DNA of 64,000 bases from Pseudomonadota bacterium (GTDB lineage Bacteria > Pseudomonadota > Alphaproteobacteria > Acetobacterales > Acetobacteraceae): NCBI GenBank assembly GCA_021781835.1, contig JAJXWD010000009.1, forward strand, positions 1 through 64,000, in the 5' to 3' direction. Both the position numbers and the translations under genes were made by a program. The notes under the pieces are model-generated. The model had not been told where the DNA came from, searched no databases, and saw only the letters and a program-made list of their open reading frames with translations. Shown here one piece after another: positions 17,136-25,781 of this stretch; position 1 is the first letter of the stretch, and every line of letters starts with the position of its first letter.

Positions 17136-19808
17136 ATGGCTAAATGCCGGGTCATGAGTGATGCTACCGGTGCTTCCCCCGCGATGGCCCAATGGTTCGC
17201 CATCAAGGCGCGGCACGAAGACGCGCTGCTGTTCTTCCGCATGGGCGATTTCTACGAGCTGTTCTTCGCCGATGCCCACGCGGCATCCGGCGCGCTCGAC
17301 ATCGCGCTCACCCATCGCGGCCAGCACCAGGGCCAGCCCATCCCCATGTGCGGCGTGCCGGTCTCGCAGGCCGAGACCTACCTCGCCCGCCTCATCCGCC
17401 GCGGCTTCCGGGTCGCCATCGTCGAGCAGCTCGAAGACCCGGCCGAGGCCAAGGCCCGCGGCGCCAAGGGCCCCCTGAAGCGCGACGTGGTGCGCCTCGT
17501 CACGCCTGGCACCCTCACCGAGGATTCGCTCCTCGAGGCCGGGCGCGCCAATTACTGCGCCGCCATCCGCGAGCATGACGGCCGCCTGGGCTTGGCCTGG
17601 GCCGATATTTCCACCGGCCTGTTCGAAACCGAGGCCACCAGCGCCGCCGGGCTGCTCGCCGTGCTCGGCCGCCTCGATGCCGCCGAGATCATTGCCCCCC
17701 CAGAGCTCGAGCTTGGCCCCTTTGCGCCCAAGCGGGTCGATATCAGCCGCATGGCGCTGGCCCTGCCCGCGGGGGAGGAGGGCGCCCGCCGCGCCATCGC
17801 CCATAAATTTCACGCCGCCAGCCTCGAGGCCTTCGGCGATTTCACCGCCCCCGAGGCCCTGGCCGGCGCCACGCTGCTGGCCTATCTCACCGCCACCCAA
17901 ATGGGCGCCGAGCCCCGGCTTTCCCCGCCGGTGAGCGCCGGCATCCAGGGCCGCCTGGCCATGGACGCGGCAACCCGCCAAAGCCTCGAGCTGCTCACCA
18001 GCCGCGCGGGCGAGGAAGCCGGCAGCCTGCTGGCCAGCGTCAAACGCACGGTCAGCGCGGCGGGCGCGCGGCTGCTGGCCAGCTGGGTCAGCGCCCCGCT
18101 TTACAACCTGCCAAGCCTCACCGCCCGCCAGACCGCCTGGCTGGCGCTGCGCGACAGTCCCCGGCTCGATGATCTGCGCGACCAGCTCAAAGGCGCGCCG
18201 GACATGGCCCGCGCCCTCTCGCGCATCGCGCTCGGCCGCGCCTCCCCGCGTGATCTCGCGGCCATCCGCGCGGGGCTCAAGCTGGCGGCTAATCTCGGCC
18301 CCCTGCTGCCCCAAGGCGCGCCGCTGCTCGATGCCGCCTCCCGCCCCCTCACCCCGGCGCCAGATCTTGCCGTCACCCTCGCCCGCGCGCTGGCCGAGCC
18401 CGCGCCGCTCCGCCTTGAAGATGGCGGCGCCATCGCCCCGGGGTTCGATGAAACGCTCGACGCCGAGCGCGCCCTCCGCGACGATACCCGCCAGATCATC
18501 GCCGCCTTCCAGTCCGAGCTGGCGGCGCGCTACAGCGTGCCCAATCTCAAAATCCGCCATCACGCCCAGCTCGGCTATGTGCTCGAAGCTCCAAGCGCCG
18601 CGGTCGAGGGGCTGCGCGCTCACCCTGAGCTGCAACTGCGCCAGGGCATGGCCAATGGCGCGCGCTTCACCCACCCCGAACTGGCCGCCCTCGACCAGCG
18701 CATCACCGAAGCCGCCTTCCGCGCCGGCGCCCGCGAGCGCGAACTGTTCGCCGGGCTGATCCACGAAACCCTCGCCCATGCCCGCGCGCTCGCCGCCTGC
18801 GCCGAGAGCCTCGCCCTCATCGATGTGCTGCAATCCGCCGCCCAGCTCAGCCGCACGGGCCGCTTCGTCTGCCCGGCCCTGTCCGAGGATGAAAGCTTCG
18901 AGATCGAGGCTGGGCGCCATCCGGTGGTCGAGGCCGCGCTTCCCCCTGGTGAGCGTTTCATCCCCAACCACGCCACCCTGTCGGCGCCCCAGCGTCTCAT
19001 GCTGCTCACCGGCCCCAACATGGCGGGCAAATCCACCTATCTGCGCCAAAACGCCCTGCTGGTGGTACTGGCGCAAAGCGGCCTGCCGGTGCCCGCCGCC
19101 GCCATGCGCCTGGGGCTGGTCGACCGGCTGTTCTCGCGGGTCGGCGCCGCCGACGATCTGGCCTCGGGCCGCTCCACCTTCATGGTCGAAATGACCGAAA
19201 CCGCCGCCATCCTCCACCAGGCCGGCCCCAAAAGCTTTGTCATCGTCGATGAAATCGGCCGCGGCACCGGCACGCGCGACGGCCTGGCCATCGCCCAGGC
19301 GGTGCTGGAAACCCTGCACAACGCCAACCGTTCCCGTGCCATATTTGCCACACATTTCCATGAGCTAGTGCAGTTGGCCGAGGCCCTGCCCCGGCTCAAG
19401 CCCTTTACCATGAAGGTGAAGGAATATCGCGGGGAAGTGGTATTCATGCACGAGGTTGTGGAAGGCGCCGCGGCGCGCAGCTGGGGCGTGCATGTGGCCC
19501 GCCTGGCCGGCGTGCCCGAAGCCGTGACCAAACGTGCCGAGACCCTGCTCAAAGCCGCCGAGCGCACCAGCGCCGCCAGCTCGCCGCTGCCGCTGTTCGC
19601 GAGCCTCCCCCTGGCGCCGGAGCCCGCGCCTCCCCCGCCTTCGCCCCTGGCCGAGCAGCTCTTGGCCCTCGACCCCGACGCCCTAACCCCCCGCGAGGCC
19701 CTGGCCCGGCTCTACGAGCTGCGCCAGACCGCGCGCGCCATGCATAGCGCCCCCGCGCAAACGCGCAGCTCGCCTGCGCGAGATGATTTCCAAGCCAAGA
19801 CGGATTGA
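17136..19808 (+). CDS. mutS: DNA mismatch repair protein MutS
   Basis: An 890-residue mismatch recognition ATPase. The N-terminal mismatch-binding Phe-x-Glu is in FFRMGDFYELFF (about residues 33-44). The connector, lever and clamp domains follow, then the ATPase with Walker A TGPNMAGKSTYLRQ (about 626-639), DDLASGRSTFMVEM (about 672-685) and Walker B DEIGRGTGTRDG (about 704-715). The last motif departs from the usual DEIGRGTSTYDG at two positions. ATG 17136 and ATG 17154 are both possible starts. glnD follows within 20 bases. Confidence 0.96.
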   Translation: MAKCRVMSDATGASPAMAQWFAIKARHEDALLFFRMGDFYELFFADAHAASGALDIALTHRGQHQGQPIPMCGVPVSQAETYLARLIRRGFRVAIVEQLEDPAEAKARGAKGPLKRDVVRLVTPGTLTEDSLLEAGRANYCAAIREHDGRLGLAWADISTGLFETEATSAAGLLAVLGRLDAAEIIAPPELELGPFAPKRVDISRMALALPAGEEGARRAIAHKFHAASLEAFGDFTAPEALAGATLLAYLTATQMGAEPRLSPPVSAGIQGRLAMDAATRQSLELLTSRAGEEAGSLLASVKRTVSAAGARLLASWVSAPLYNLPSLTARQTAWLALRDSPRLDDLRDQLKGAPDMARALSRIALGRASPRDLAAIRAGLKLAANLGPLLPQGAPLLDAASRPLTPAPDLAVTLARALAEPAPLRLEDGGAIAPGFDETLDAERALRDDTRQIIAAFQSELAARYSVPNLKIRHHAQLGYVLEAPSAAVEGLRAHPELQLRQGMANGARFTHPELAALDQRITEAAFRAGARERELFAGLIHETLAHARALAACAESLALIDVLQSAAQLSRTGRFVCPALSEDESFEIEAGRHPVVEAALPPGERFIPNHATLSAPQRLMLLTGPNMAGKSTYLRQNALLVVLAQSGLPVPAAAMRLGLVDRLFSRVGAADDLASGRSTFMVEMTETAAILHQAGPKSFVIVDEIGRGTGTRDGLAIAQAVLETLHNANRSRAIFATHFHELVQLAEALPRLKPFTMKVKEYRGEVVFMHEVVEGAAARSWGVHVARLAGVPEAVTKRAETLLKAAERTSAASSPLPLFASLPLAPEPAPPPPSPLAEQLLALDPDALTPREALARLYELRQTARAMHSAPAQTRSSPARDDFQAKTD

Positions 19809-19823
19809 TCTACCTTGTCTGAC

Positions 19824-22595
19824 ATGTCCGACACGACAAAGTCGCCTGAAATCGCCCATGAGCTTGCCCCGCTGCTCGCCGCCCCCGCGCTCCCCCCGCG
19901 TGAAGCCGCGCTTGGCGTCTTCCGCCGCCAGCTCGGGCGGCTGCAAAGCCATGTCCAGCTGCGTTTCGAGAAAGAAGGGCTGAACGGCCTCCAGGCCGCG
20001 CGGCTGCATGCCCGGCTGATGGATGAGCTGGTCTCCGCGCTGCTCGCCTACACCCTCAAATCCGTGCCGCAAGATGCTCGCAACCGCCTGGCCGTGGCGG
20101 CCACCGGCGGCTATGGCCGCGCCACCCTGGCGCCCTTCTCCGATATCGACCTGCTCTTCCTCTATGCCGGCCCGCCCGCCCGCGCGCTCGACCAGGCGGT
20201 TGAGTTCATGCTCTATTTCCTGTGGGATCTGGGGCTCAAGGTCGGCCACGCCACGCGCTCGGTCTCCGAGTGCCTGTCGGAAGCCAAGGGCGATGTCACC
20301 ATCCGCACCTCCCTGCTCGACGCCCGCTGTCTGGCCGGAGACCGCCCGCTTTTCGCCGAATTCCAGACCGCCTTTCGCGCCGATTGCGCGGAAGAGGGAC
20401 CGTCCGAATACATCACCGCCAAACAGGCCGAGCGCGACGCCCGCCACAAGCGGTTTGGCGACACGCCCTTCATGGTCGAGCCCAACGTGAAAGAGGGGCG
20501 CGGCGGCCTGCGTGACCTGCAAACGCTCTATTGGCTGGCGCGCTATGTGTTCAACACCTTCGCCATGTCCGAGCTGGTGGGCAAGGAAGCCCCCGGCGGC
20601 GGCATCCTCACCGAGACCGAGGCCCGCGCCTGCAAGCGCGCCTGGGAATATCTCTGGACCGTGCGCTTCCATCTCCATTACGTCGCCGGCCGCGCCGAGG
20701 AGCGCCTGACCTTCGATTTGCAGCCCGTGGTGGGCGCGCGTATGGGCTATACCCGCCATGGCCGGCAAGATGGCGTCGAGCGTTTCATGCGCCATTATTT
20801 CCTCATGGTGCGCGAGGTGGCGCGTGTCACCGCCGTGTTCGAGCCCGCCCTCATCCGCGCCGCGCTCGGCCCCCCGGCCATCGCCGCCGAAACCGACCGG
20901 GCGCTGATCTCCGAGGGCTTCGTGCTGGCCGACGGCCAGATCCTCTTCGCCCCTGGCCACGATCCCGCCACCGACCCCACCTCCATCTTCCGCATCCTCA
21001 TCGAGGCGCGCGACCGCAAGCTCGAGCTGCACCCCCTGGCCCGGCGCGCCCTCATCCGCTCGGCGCATCTGGGCGCGGAGCTGCGCGGCAACAAGGATGC
21101 CGCCGCCCTGTTCATGAACCTGCTCTGCGGCTCGCACGAGGCCGGGCACGACCCCGAATGCAATTCGGCGGTGTGGATGAGCATCCTCAACGAATCCGGC
21201 ATACTGGGCCGCTACCTGCCAGACTGGCGGCGCATCGTCGGGCAGATGCAGTTCGACACCTATCATGTCTATACGGTCGATGTGCACACCGTGCAGTGCA
21301 TCCGCAACCTCAACACCATCGAGGCCGGATCGCTCAAGGAAATCGCCCCCATCGCGTCCGACCTGATCGGCCAGATCCAGTCCCGACGCGCGCTCTACAT
21401 GGCCATGGTCATGCACGACATCGCCAAGGGCCGCGGCGGCGACCATTCGGTGCTCGGCGCCGAGCTGGCGCTCACCGTCTGCCCCACGCTCGGCCTCTCG
21501 GCCGAGGAGACCGAAATGGTCTCCTGGCTGGTGCTCCACCATCTGCTGCTCTCGCAAACAGCCTTTTCCCGCGACATAGACGACCCCAAAACCATCCTCG
21601 ACCTGGCCGACACCATCCAATCCCCCGAGCGCCTGCGCCTGCTGCTCATCCTCACCGTCGCAGACATCCGCGCCGTCTCCCCGAAAGTGTGGAATGGCTG
21701 GAAGGCGACCCTGCTGCGCGAGCTTTACGCCCGCGTCGCCGAGGTGCTCGAAGGCGGCCTCTCCACCACCGAGCGCGATACCCGCATCGCCCGCGTCAAG
21801 GATGTGGTGGCCGAGCTGCTGGCCGACTGGACGCCCGCCGAGCGCGATGATTTCCTCTCCCTGGGCTACCCCTCCTACTGGCTGGGCTTCGACCCCGAGA
21901 GCATCGAGCGCCATGCCCGCATGATCCGCGATGCCCGCGCCCGCCACGCCCCGCTCACCGTGCAAACCGAGCCCCTGCCCGCCCGCGCGGTGACCGAGGT
22001 GGTGGTCTACACCGCCGACCATGCCGGGTTGTTCTCGCGCATCGCCGGCGCGCTGGCCATTGCCGGCGCCTCCATCGTCGATGCCCGCATCCACACCCTG
22101 ACAGACGGCATGGCCCTCGATACGTTCTGGATCCAAGACGCCATGGGCGGCCCGTTTGACACGCCCCACCGCTTGGCCCGCCTCGCCACCCTCATCGAGC
22201 AGGCTTTGTCCGGCCGGCTGCGCCTGGCCAGCGAAATCCGCAAGGCGACCAGAAGCGTGATGCCCGCCCGCATGCGCGCCATGCACGTGCCGCCCCGCGT
22301 GGTGGTCGATAACCGCGCCTCCAACCGCCACACCGTCATCGAGGTTAATGGCCGCGACCGCCCCGGCCTGCTGCACGATGTCACCGCCGCCATCTCCGAC
22401 GAAGGGCTGCAAATCGCCTCCGCCCATGTCACCACCTACGGCGTGCGCGCGGTGGACGTGTTTTATGTCAAGGACGTGTTCGGCATGAAGGTCGAAAACG
22501 AGCGCAAGCTCTACCAGCTGCGCCAGGCGCTGCTCACCGCCCTCACCCCCACCGCCGAAGACCCGCCCCCCACCGCCAAACGCCCGGCCGCCTGA
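19824..22595 (+). CDS. glnD: [Protein-PII] uridylyltransferase/uridylyl-removing enzyme
   Basis: About 923 residues, full length for the bifunctional nitrogen sensor that uridylylates PII at low glutamine and reverses this at high glutamine. The nucleotidyltransferase site is GGYGRATLAPFSDIDLLFLY (about residues 94-113), with VKEGRGGLRDLQTL later. The HD hydrolase site is MHDIAKGRGGDHS (about 528-540). Two C-terminal ACT domains begin near VVYTADHAGLFSRIAGAL and VNGRDRPGLLHDVTAAI. ATG 19824 is chosen over an in-frame TTG nine bases earlier. One base separates its stop from the next gene's ATG. Confidence 0.95.
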   Translation: MSDTTKSPEIAHELAPLLAAPALPPREAALGVFRRQLGRLQSHVQLRFEKEGLNGLQAARLHARLMDELVSALLAYTLKSVPQDARNRLAVAATGGYGRATLAPFSDIDLLFLYAGPPARALDQAVEFMLYFLWDLGLKVGHATRSVSECLSEAKGDVTIRTSLLDARCLAGDRPLFAEFQTAFRADCAEEGPSEYITAKQAERDARHKRFGDTPFMVEPNVKEGRGGLRDLQTLYWLARYVFNTFAMSELVGKEAPGGGILTETEARACKRAWEYLWTVRFHLHYVAGRAEERLTFDLQPVVGARMGYTRHGRQDGVERFMRHYFLMVREVARVTAVFEPALIRAALGPPAIAAETDRALISEGFVLADGQILFAPGHDPATDPTSIFRILIEARDRKLELHPLARRALIRSAHLGAELRGNKDAAALFMNLLCGSHEAGHDPECNSAVWMSILNESGILGRYLPDWRRIVGQMQFDTYHVYTVDVHTVQCIRNLNTIEAGSLKEIAPIASDLIGQIQSRRALYMAMVMHDIAKGRGGDHSVLGAELALTVCPTLGLSAEETEMVSWLVLHHLLLSQTAFSRDIDDPKTILDLADTIQSPERLRLLLILTVADIRAVSPKVWNGWKATLLRELYARVAEVLEGGLSTTERDTRIARVKDVVAELLADWTPAERDDFLSLGYPSYWLGFDPESIERHARMIRDARARHAPLTVQTEPLPARAVTEVVVYTADHAGLFSRIAGALAIAGASIVDARIHTLTDGMALDTFWIQDAMGGPFDTPHRLARLATLIEQALSGRLRLASEIRKATRSVMPARMRAMHVPPRVVVDNRASNRHTVIEVNGRDRPGLLHDVTAAISDEGLQIASAHVTTYGVRAVDVFYVKDVFGMKVENERKLYQLRQALLTALTPTAEDPPPTAKRPAA

Positions 22596-22596
22596 C

Positions 22597-23028
22597 ATGA
22601 GCGCGGCGAATGGCGCCAAGCCAAGCGGCGCGCGGCGTTTTCCCGTCGCGCGCGCCGGGTTTCTTGCCTGCGCCTTTCTCATTCCCGGCCTCATCGGCAC
22701 GTTTGCCACCTACAGCATCCCCCTCCCCGCGATCGACGAAGCCGCCCAGGCCAGCGCGCTCGAAGGCCTGCTCAGCGCGCCCACCCCGGCCGCCCTGCAA
22801 GCGCGGCTCACCGCCCTGCCCGCCAAGCTCGACCCCGACACCTACGCCCTCATCGCCACTTCCACCCAGCCCCTGCCCGCCCGCGTGGCGGCGGCCAAAG
22901 CCAATATGCGCCGCGAAGTCATCGCCGAGGCCCGGGCCTCGGCCTATAGGGTGCGGCTCATGGTCATCACCATGACCATTCTCGGTGCCTTGTTCGGCAT
23001 CGCCCTGCTAGGACCCGAAAAGCCATGA
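22597..23028 (+). CDS. Hypothetical two-helix inner membrane protein
   Basis: A 143-residue protein not recognised as a known family. Two hydrophobic segments (about residues 22-42, FLACAFLIPGLIGTFATY, and 119-138, LMVITMTILGALFGIALLG) flank a roughly 75-residue Ala-rich, mostly helical loop that would lie in the periplasm if both termini are cytoplasmic. It is locked between glnD (one base away) and puuB (four-base ATGA overlap), so it is almost certainly translated and may serve the amine-oxidising neighbour or nitrogen control. No function is assigned. Confidence 0.75.
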   Translation: MSAANGAKPSGARRFPVARAGFLACAFLIPGLIGTFATYSIPLPAIDEAAQASALEGLLSAPTPAALQARLTALPAKLDPDTYALIATSTQPLPARVAAAKANMRREVIAEARASAYRVRLMVITMTILGALFGIALLGPEKP

Positions 23029-24302
23029 CCGACCACGTCAATTCCTATTACGCCGCCACCGCCAACCGCAAGGACGCCCGCCCGCCGCTGCAAGGCGCCA
23101 TCACCGCCGATGTCTGCGTGATCGGCGCTGGCTTCACCGGCACCAACACCGCGCTCGAGCTGGCCGAGCGGGGGGTCAAAAACATCGTGCTGCTCGAAGC
23201 CGTCAAGGTCGGGTTTGGCGCCTCGGGCCGCAATGGCGGCCAGATCGTCAACGGCTATTCGCGCGACCTCGACGTGATCGCACGCACCTATGGCGAATCG
23301 GCCGGCCGGGTCATCGGCGCCCTCGCCGATACGGGCGGCGACATCATCCGCGCCCGTGTCGCCAAATACGGCATCGCCTGCGCGCTCCAGCACGGCATGC
23401 TCATCACCGGCTTCAACGCCCGCCAGATGCGCGGCTTCGAGCACCACATCAAAACCTGGAACAGCTTCGGCCATGACCAGTTCGAGCTGCTCGAAGGCGC
23501 CGCCGCCCTCAGCCCCCATGTGGTCAGCCAGCGTTACGCCGGCGGCCTGCTCGACAAAAAAGGCGGCCATCTCCACCCGCTCAATCTGGTACAGGGCGAG
23601 GCTGCCGCCTTCGAATCCCTGGGCGGGACCATTTTTGAAAATTCCGCCGTCACCGCGGTCGATCTAACCACCAAAACCGTCAAAACCGCAGAGGGCGAGG
23701 TGCGCGCCAAAACCATCGTGCTGGCGGGCAATGCCTATCTGCACGGCGTGCTGCCCAAGCTCGAAACCCGCATCATGCCGGTCTCCACGCAGGTTATGGC
23801 CACCGAGCCGCTGGGCGCGCTCGCCACCAAACTGCTGCCCTCTGGCGTGTGTGTCGAGGACGCCAATTATTTCCTCGATTATTTCCGCCGCACGCCCGAG
23901 GGGCGGCTCCTCTATGGCGGCGGCGTGGTCTATGGCGGGCAGGATGCCGAGAGCGTCATCGCCAAGATCCGTCCCCTGATGGAAAAAACCTTCCCAGAGC
24001 TCAAGCACGCGCGCATCGATTACGCCTGGAACGGCAATTTCGCCCTCACCCTCACGCGCTTCCCCCAGATCGGCTCACTGGCCCCCGATGTCTATTTCTC
24101 CCACGGCGATTCCGGCCACGGCGTCACCACCACCCATTTGCTGGCCCGCACCTTGGCCGAGGCCATCACCGGCGACCGCGCGGTTTACGAAACCTTCGCC
24201 GCCTTGCCTTATTTCCCCTTCCCCGGCGGGCGGCTGCTGCGCGTGCCGCTCACCATCGCCGGCTCCTGGTGGTACCGCCTGCGCGACCGCCTGGGCGTCT
24301 AA
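23025..24302 (+). CDS. puuB: FAD-dependent gamma-glutamylputrescine oxidase-like enzyme
   Basis: A 425-residue DAO-family flavoprotein matching E. coli PuuB end to end as recalled: N-terminal SYYAATANR, the FAD-binding CVIGAGFTGTNTALELAE (about residues 30-47), GFGASGRNGGQIVNGYSRD (about 64-82), GGHLHPLNLVQGEA (about 180-193), the YGGGVVYGG segment (about 298) and C-terminal YFPFPGGRLLRVP. PuuB oxidises gamma-glutamylputrescine to an aldehyde plus ammonia and peroxide. puuA, puuC and puuD are not nearby, so the amine substrate is inferred only. It ends a run that begins with mutS and is followed by a strong hairpin. Confidence 0.82.
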   Translation: MTDHVNSYYAATANRKDARPPLQGAITADVCVIGAGFTGTNTALELAERGVKNIVLLEAVKVGFGASGRNGGQIVNGYSRDLDVIARTYGESAGRVIGALADTGGDIIRARVAKYGIACALQHGMLITGFNARQMRGFEHHIKTWNSFGHDQFELLEGAAALSPHVVSQRYAGGLLDKKGGHLHPLNLVQGEAAAFESLGGTIFENSAVTAVDLTTKTVKTAEGEVRAKTIVLAGNAYLHGVLPKLETRIMPVSTQVMATEPLGALATKLLPSGVCVEDANYFLDYFRRTPEGRLLYGGGVVYGGQDAESVIAKIRPLMEKTFPELKHARIDYAWNGNFALTLTRFPQIGSLAPDVYFSHGDSGHGVTTTHLLARTLAEAITGDRAVYETFAALPYFPFPGGRLLRVPLTIAGSWWYRLRDRLGV

Positions 24303-24366
24303 CCCGGCTGATGAAAAATCAATAAAAAAAAATCAACAAAAATAAAAAATAGATGTAAAAAAAGAC

Positions 24367-24411
24367 GTGGGGGCTTTTTGTAAAAAGCCCCCACACCCCC
24401 AAAAACTTTCG
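24367..24411. repeat. Dispersed terminator-like hairpin, copy 2
   Basis: A 13-base-pair perfect stem (GTGGGGGCTTTTT / AAAAAGCCCCCAC) with a two-base nominal loop is followed by the family tail ACCCCCAAAAACTTTC. It lies between converging puuB and der and is preceded by a strongly A-rich stretch (24313-24365). Confidence 0.8.
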
Positions 24412-24435
24412 ATGGTTTTTTGGCGTTAAACGCCC

Positions 24436-25779
24436 TCAGTCCTTGTCGGCGTAAGGGTTGGTGGTGCCGCGCAAATACAGCCTGATCGGCACGCCCGGCA
24501 GCTCAAACACCTCACGTAGCGAATTGACCAGATAACGCTGGTAAGTCTCCGGCGTCTGTTCGGCGCGCGTGCCAAACAGCGCAAATGTCGGCGGGCGGGA
24601 TTTGATCTGGGTAATATAGCGCAGCTTCAGCCGCTTGCCGTCCACCAGCGGCGGCGGAAACCTCTCCAGCGCCGCCTCGAACCAGCGATTGAGCTGCGAG
24701 GTGGAAATGCGCGTGTTCCATTTCTCGTAAACCGCGCGCAGGACGGGAAACAGCCTGCCCACCCCCTCGCCGGTCTCGGCCGAAATGGGCACCACGGTAA
24801 TCCCCTTCATCTGGGCCAGCGAAATCGAAATCCGGTCGAGCGCCGCCTTGCGCGCATCGCCCCGGTCATCCACCGCGTCCCATTTGGTCAGCGCAATCAC
24901 ACAGGCCCGCCCCTCGCGCTCAATCAGCCGCGCGATGTGCATATCCTGCTCGCCCACGCCCTGGGTGGCGTCAATCGCCAGCACCACCATCTCGGCGCGC
25001 TTCAGCGCCTCGATCGAGGAGGAGGTGGACATTTTCTCCAGCGCCTCGTCGATCTTGGCCCGCTTGCGCAGTCCGGCCGTGTCCACAATCCGGTATTGCA
25101 GCCCATCGGGGCCGGTAAACTCCGCCGAAACCGCATCGCGCGTCAGCCCGGGCTCCGGCCCGGTAATCATCCGCTCCTCACCGAGCAGATAATTCATCAG
25201 CGTCGATTTGCCGGCATTGGGCCGCCCGACAATGGCCAGATGCAGCGGCTTGTCCTCGCCCTCCGCCGCGTCGCCCTCGGGGGCGTCGGGCAGGCGCGCG
25301 GCAATCTCGCTCATCAGGTCGTAAATACCCTCATTATGCTCGGCCGAAACCGCCGCCGGCTCGCCAAACCCCAGCTCATAGGCTTCAAGCGCATTGGCAA
25401 TGCCGCCCCGCCCCTCGGCCTTGTTGGCAATCACCAGCACCTTGCGCCCAGTGCGGCGCAGCCAGGCGGCAAAATGCCGGTCCTCGGGTATCAGCCCGGC
25501 CTTGGCATCGAACACAAACAGCACCAGATCGGCATTTTCCACCGCATGCGCGGTCGAGGCGCGCATACGCCCAGGCAGCGTGTCGGGCGCGGCTTCCTCC
25601 AGCCCGGCGGTATCCACCACCAGCACCGGGCGCCCACCCATCTCGCACTCGGCTTCCTTGCGGTCGCGCGTTACCCCCGGCGTATCGGCCACCAGCGCCA
25701 AACGCTGGCCGATGAGCCGGTTGAACAAGGTGGATTTGCCGACATTGGGCCGTCCGGCAATGACAATTCTGGGCAACAC
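24436..25779 (-). CDS. der: Ribosome biogenesis GTPase Der (EngA)
   Basis: A 447-residue tandem GTPase essential for 50S assembly. The first G domain has GRPNVGKSTLFNRL (about residues 8-21), DTAGLEE (about 56) and NKAEG (about 119). The second has GRPNAGKSTLMNYLL (about 184-198), DTAGLRKRAKI (about 233) and TKWDAVDD (about 299). A KH-like C-terminal domain (STSQLNRWFEAALERFPPP) completes it. Only two bases separate it from bamB upstream, and the yfgM-bamB-der order is the same as in E. coli. Confidence 0.96.
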   Translation of the reverse strand: MLPRIVIAGRPNVGKSTLFNRLIGQRLALVADTPGVTRDRKEAECEMGGRPVLVVDTAGLEEAAPDTLPGRMRASTAHAVENADLVLFVFDAKAGLIPEDRHFAAWLRRTGRKVLVIANKAEGRGGIANALEAYELGFGEPAAVSAEHNEGIYDLMSEIAARLPDAPEGDAAEGEDKPLHLAIVGRPNAGKSTLMNYLLGEERMITGPEPGLTRDAVSAEFTGPDGLQYRIVDTAGLRKRAKIDEALEKMSTSSSIEALKRAEMVVLAIDATQGVGEQDMHIARLIEREGRACVIALTKWDAVDDRGDARKAALDRISISLAQMKGITVVPISAETGEGVGRLFPVLRAVYEKWNTRISTSQLNRWFEAALERFPPPLVDGKRLKLRYITQIKSRPPTFALFGTRAEQTPETYQRYLVNSLREVFELPGVPIRLYLRGTTNPYADKD

Positions 25780-25781
25780 GG

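Noticed and set aside
19683-22709. A 1008-codon open frame opposite glnD
   Set aside because: Low-complexity Gly/Ala/Gln/His translation antisense to a complete glnD; no start signal or domain.
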